NCBI GenBank assembly: GCA_002368685.1
Contig: DFEN01000013.1
Span: forward strand, 1-26,328
Source of the DNA: Lachnospiraceae bacterium UBA3801
GTDB taxonomy: Bacteria; Bacillota; Clostridia; Lachnospirales; Lachnospiraceae
Reading direction: 5' to 3'
DNA length: 26,328 nucleotides
Positions 23,814 through 26,328 of the stretch are shown here, piece by piece. The notes beneath the pieces are model-generated. The model had not been told where the DNA came from and made no database searches. It worked only from the letters and a program-made list of their open reading frames with translations. Position numbers and translations under genes: made by a program. Numbering within the stretch: the first letter of the stretch is position 1; each line of letters begins with the position of its first letter.

Positions 23814-23841
23814 AAAAAAACCCGGGAGTTAAACTCCCGGG
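23814..23841 (-). terminator. Strong terminator between the 725-aa gene and the fructose operon
   Basis: CCCGGGAGTT (23821-23830) and AACTCCCGGG (23832-23841) form a GC-rich stem, followed on the minus strand by seven T. It is 46 nt past the stop of the 725-aa gene and insulates the fructose operon. Confidence 0.9.
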
Positions 23842-23873
23842 AAAATTAACGCCTTACGTTCTTCTGTGAGCAC
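23829..23873 (-). pseudogene. 5' relic of a deoR/fruR gene (RBS, GTG start and about ten codons)
   Basis: On the minus strand a GTG at 23873 opens a 14-codon frame, MLTEERKALIFPGV, stopping inside the terminator. The first seven codons are the same as the operon's DeoR gene except for one silent change (ACA for ACT). The next three positions are similar in protein (ALI versus MLI). AAGGG stands 7 nt upstream, as before the intact gene. After about ten codons the likeness ends and the terminator begins. I read it as the front of a fruR copy that once preceded fruK, in the usual place. An alternative is a short translated leader kept for a regulatory reason. Confidence 0.7.
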
Positions 23874-23874
23874 T
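23853..23874 (-). repeat. 22-bp direct repeat, copy upstream of fruK
   Basis: This stretch matches 16572-16593 at 21 of 22 positions in the same orientation. Recombination between the two would remove fruK to ptsI and join the deoR start to the upstream gene. Confidence 0.85.
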
Positions 23875-23887
23875 GACTTGCCCTTTT

Positions 23888-26065
23888 TTATCTATTCGGA
23901 CCAGGAACAGCTCTTCTTGCCTGCTTCTCCTGATTCTTCTTATTTGCAACCTCTTGTAACTTCTTATTTTTATGTTCAAATACCTTCTCAGTATTAGTCA
24001 TCATTGAAACAACCTTTTCGGTAGTCAGGTCAGTTACTATATCCTTAGGACTCATATCTTGCTTATATATATTCTTGATATAATTCTTGAATTCAGAACT
24101 ACCTGTTACCCTCTTCTTGTATTCATTAAATCCCATATCATTATAAAGCCTTCTATTTGCTTCATTTTCAGATGAAGCCAGCTTAAATACTACAATATCG
24201 GCTATCAGGTCGGTCATAGCAGCCTTTGTCTCTTTATCCTTAGGAAGACTTGACAGCTTAACAAGCTGATCACTGGCATCGAGTGCCTTCTGATGGCCAG
24301 ACCTAAGTCTGAAGTCATCCATGTTTTTACAATCCTCATAACCAGGAATCTTTCTAATTTCCTCAATAGCCTTATTAAGCTCATCCTTAGCAAAGCCCTC
24401 CAGCTTAGAAGCTCCGCGAAGACGGTCCTTACCAGCTTCCGTATCTGCATTTGACCTTTTCAGCTGATACCTTCTGGAATAATGTCTTACCTCATCCAGC
24501 TTATTTATATATTCATCCATATATCTTATATAATTGCCCTTATCCACCTTTGGGTTCGGCTTATTAGGAAGCATTCCCTTAAGCTCATTAACAGCCACTC
24601 TTACCCTGGCATGTCTATCACTTTCGCCACCAAAATAGAAGTCTGTTCTCTTGCTATTAAAGTCGATCATCATATTATCTATATGCTGCGCTGTGGTAAG
24701 CTTTTCCTTAATCTGAGGAGTGTGAAATGCCTTCTCATTGCCCTTCTTTATCTGAGCATCTCTACGTCTGGAACTAGCAAGCACATCATCAAAATATGAA
24801 AGCAGTGTTTCATCCTGCGCAATGTATTCCTTTTTAACAGCTGTCTTTACCATGCTGTTCATGATTGTCAAGTATTTATCACGGTCCTTTGCACTCTGCA
24901 ACGGCGTGGTCTTAATTTCTTCAAAAAGAGCACTCATCTTATCCAGATAAGCCTTCTGCTCAGGACTCTTATACCTTGGTGGATCATATTTCTGGAACTT
25001 CTCCATCTTGTCAGTAGAGTTATGCTTATATGCGTTATGTGTCTCATTTACTAACATGTTGAATGTAGCAAGTACACCTATATCATCCAGATCCCAACCA
25101 TTTTCGAGACCAGCCTTATATGCCTCCTGTGTATACTTTGCCTTACCAAGTCCTCGGTTAGCATAAGTACTCATATGGAATGGCTGATTAGATGAGGTTA
25201 TTCCTGCCTCCTTATACCTAGCATTATCTGCAGGGTTATTAACCTTATTATCTATAGTGTTAATGTAATTCAGAACCTGAAGGGTCTGTGTATACATTTC
25301 CTTTCTGTATGCTTCTGTCTTTTCAGGAGTAAGCTTACCTTTTTCCTTTTCCTCCATGTACTCAACAAGAGTGTCCATCTGTTTATCTGACTCTATAGAC
25401 ATATCATAAACAGGAAAATCCTTATTGTGCTCCCTTATTTTATCCTCGACAGTAAAAAGATTCATTTCCAGACATGCAGCCGCTAGAGATCCTGCTGTAG
25501 TGTAAAGCGGTGATTTACTTGCCAGATATCCTGGTGTATATCCTTTAATAGCTCTTCTTAGCTGCTTAGTAACATTAGCCTTGAGGAATTCAGCCGTGGT
25601 TCGTCCCGCTTCATCTGCAGTAACATTATCATCTATATAATCATCCACCATATCGCAATATTCGGAGAGACTATCCTTATATTTCTTAAAGGCTGCCCCA
25701 TTCTTAACCTTCTCCAAATACCTTCCGGCAGAGAATACATCTGGTGTACGATTATCGAACCCCAGCACTTCAAGACCCTCGCCGGCAAGGGTTCCATCCT
25801 CATCAGATGAGCAAAGAACATTATTGTAAACCTGAGTAGACTGAGGGTCAAACTCATTCTCGGCATATTCCTTATTAAATATAGAACCAAGATTCGCAAT
25901 ATTCTGTCTTGCCCAATAAGATATTGAGGTTTTATATAGCTCATCCTTCTTCTTATACTCTGCCTCATGCGCTGCGTAATTCTCTTCTGGTACAAATTCA
26001 TCTATGATTTCAAAACCGTCAAATTCTTTCATATCTGAAACCTCCATTACTTTTATATCAGTCAT
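23888..26065 (-). CDS. Large soluble helical protein of unknown function (725 aa)
   Basis: I do not recognise this protein. It has no signal peptide, no membrane segment, only two or three cysteines, and no nucleotide-binding motif. It is highly charged and mostly helical. The N-terminus is acidic (FDGFEIIDEFVPEENYAAHEAE), the centre is rich in Tyr, Asn and Lys, and the end is basic (KKNQEKQARRAVPGPNR). A likely structural role, an effector or a scaffold are all possible; none is shown. The ATG at 26065 has only a weak ribosome site, and a TATAAT on the minus strand at 26088-26083 may be its -10. It follows uvrA by 56 nt and ends at the strong terminator at 23814-23841, so it is probably a single-gene unit or the tail of the uvrA transcript. 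Confidence 0.75.
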   Translation of the reverse strand: MTDIKVMEVSDMKEFDGFEIIDEFVPEENYAAHEAEYKKKDELYKTSISYWARQNIANLGSIFNKEYAENEFDPQSTQVYNNVLCSSDEDGTLAGEGLEVLGFDNRTPDVFSAGRYLEKVKNGAAFKKYKDSLSEYCDMVDDYIDDNVTADEAGRTTAEFLKANVTKQLRRAIKGYTPGYLASKSPLYTTAGSLAAACLEMNLFTVEDKIREHNKDFPVYDMSIESDKQMDTLVEYMEEKEKGKLTPEKTEAYRKEMYTQTLQVLNYINTIDNKVNNPADNARYKEAGITSSNQPFHMSTYANRGLGKAKYTQEAYKAGLENGWDLDDIGVLATFNMLVNETHNAYKHNSTDKMEKFQKYDPPRYKSPEQKAYLDKMSALFEEIKTTPLQSAKDRDKYLTIMNSMVKTAVKKEYIAQDETLLSYFDDVLASSRRRDAQIKKGNEKAFHTPQIKEKLTTAQHIDNMMIDFNSKRTDFYFGGESDRHARVRVAVNELKGMLPNKPNPKVDKGNYIRYMDEYINKLDEVRHYSRRYQLKRSNADTEAGKDRLRGASKLEGFAKDELNKAIEEIRKIPGYEDCKNMDDFRLRSGHQKALDASDQLVKLSSLPKDKETKAAMTDLIADIVVFKLASSENEANRRLYNDMGFNEYKKRVTGSSEFKNYIKNIYKQDMSPKDIVTDLTTEKVVSMMTNTEKVFEHKNKKLQEVANKKNQEKQARRAVPGPNR

Positions 26066-26121
26066 TTACATCTTTAATTGGGATTATACAATCCATACAG
26101 CAACAAAAGCGCAACAACAAA

Positions 26122-26328
26122 TTATTTCTTTAGATATTTTTTTAAATACTGCCCGGTGTAGGACTTTCTCTTCTTAGTTATTTCCTCCGGCGTTCCCTGT
26201 GCAACAACCGTTCCACCGCCATTTCCGCCTTCTGGTCCCATATCTATGATATAGTCTGCCTGCTTGATAACATCCATATTATGTTCGATTACGATTACTG
26301 TATTACCGCCATCAGCAAACTTCTGAAG
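26122..26328 (-). CDS. uvrA: UvrA excinuclease subunit A, C-terminal part (partial)
   Basis: The last 68 residues and the stop codon are present; the 5' part lies beyond the window. The sequence holds [20 protein letters not shown], with the ABC-ATPase His switch after the Walker B region, then the UvrA-specific [19 protein letters not shown] and the ending [13 protein letters not shown]. UvrA recognises damaged DNA with UvrB in nucleotide-excision repair. This stretch is diagnostic for UvrA against other ABC ATPases. Confidence 0.95.
   Translation of the reverse strand, partial: LQKFADGGNTVIVIEHNMDVIKQADYIIDMGPEGGNGGGTVVAQGTPEEITKKRKSYTGQYLKKYLKK

Overview
The window reads as chromosome from a low-to-moderate GC Gram-positive anaerobe, most likely a Lachnospiraceae-type Clostridia. 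The case rests on AGGAGG-like ribosome binding sites before most starts, a class III fructose-1,6-bisphosphatase, a complete fructose PTS operon with a DeoR regulator, a sortase-type surface protein, and a tRNA gene with no encoded CCA. The family placement is an inference from gene content, not from a database search. Most genes lie on the minus strand. Only the AGCS symporter and the XRE-type regulator run on plus.

Layout. (1) 1-1804: start of an AI-2E/PerM-family transporter, thiazole synthase thiG and glutamate racemase murI. (2) 2053-6820: a compact minus-strand cluster that reads, in transcription order, Ldh_2-family dehydrogenase, 119-aa unknown, aldo/keto reductase with C-terminal Fe-S clusters, three-TM unknown membrane protein, NYN-LOTUS protein. 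It is closed by a terminator at 1850-1890. (3) 6882-10312: an AAA+ ATPase of the SpoVK/CbbX type and a divergent alanine/glycine:cation symporter. (4) 10314-14830: a divergent pair, a cell-wall-type surface protein and a double-HTH regulator, bracketed at both ends by hairpin repeats of one family. (5) 14872-15129: tRNA-Arg(ACG) with its terminator and an upstream run of five short hairpins. (6) 15181-23600: sfp-type phosphopantetheinyl transferase, then (reading against coordinates) fruK-fruA-ptsH-fbp-ptsI-deoR. (7) 23829-26328: a deoR 5' relic, a strong terminator, a 725-aa unknown protein and the end of uvrA.

The fructose operon is nearly self-contained. FruA imports fructose as fructose-1-phosphate using phosphate relayed by the operon's own EI and HPr. 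FruK converts this to fructose-1,6-bisphosphate, and the class III FBPase can return part of it to fructose-6-phosphate for biosynthesis. The HPr has the catalytic His15 but Gly at position 46, where Firmicutes HPr normally has the regulatory Ser. This suggests a relay that the HPr kinase cannot shut off. A DeoR/FruR regulator ends the operon, and a diverged copy of its first codons lies upstream of fruK, so the regulator gene probably moved from the front to the back of the operon.

The most unusual signal is the repeat family at 10314-10417 and 14672-14830. Each roughly 31-bp unit has a conserved core (GGGACGGTTCT) held between short arms that are complementary to each other but differ between units. 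That is a constant loop on a covarying stem. It suggests a folded single-strand recognition element, for example one handled by a Y1/REP-type transposase, and no such gene lies in the window.
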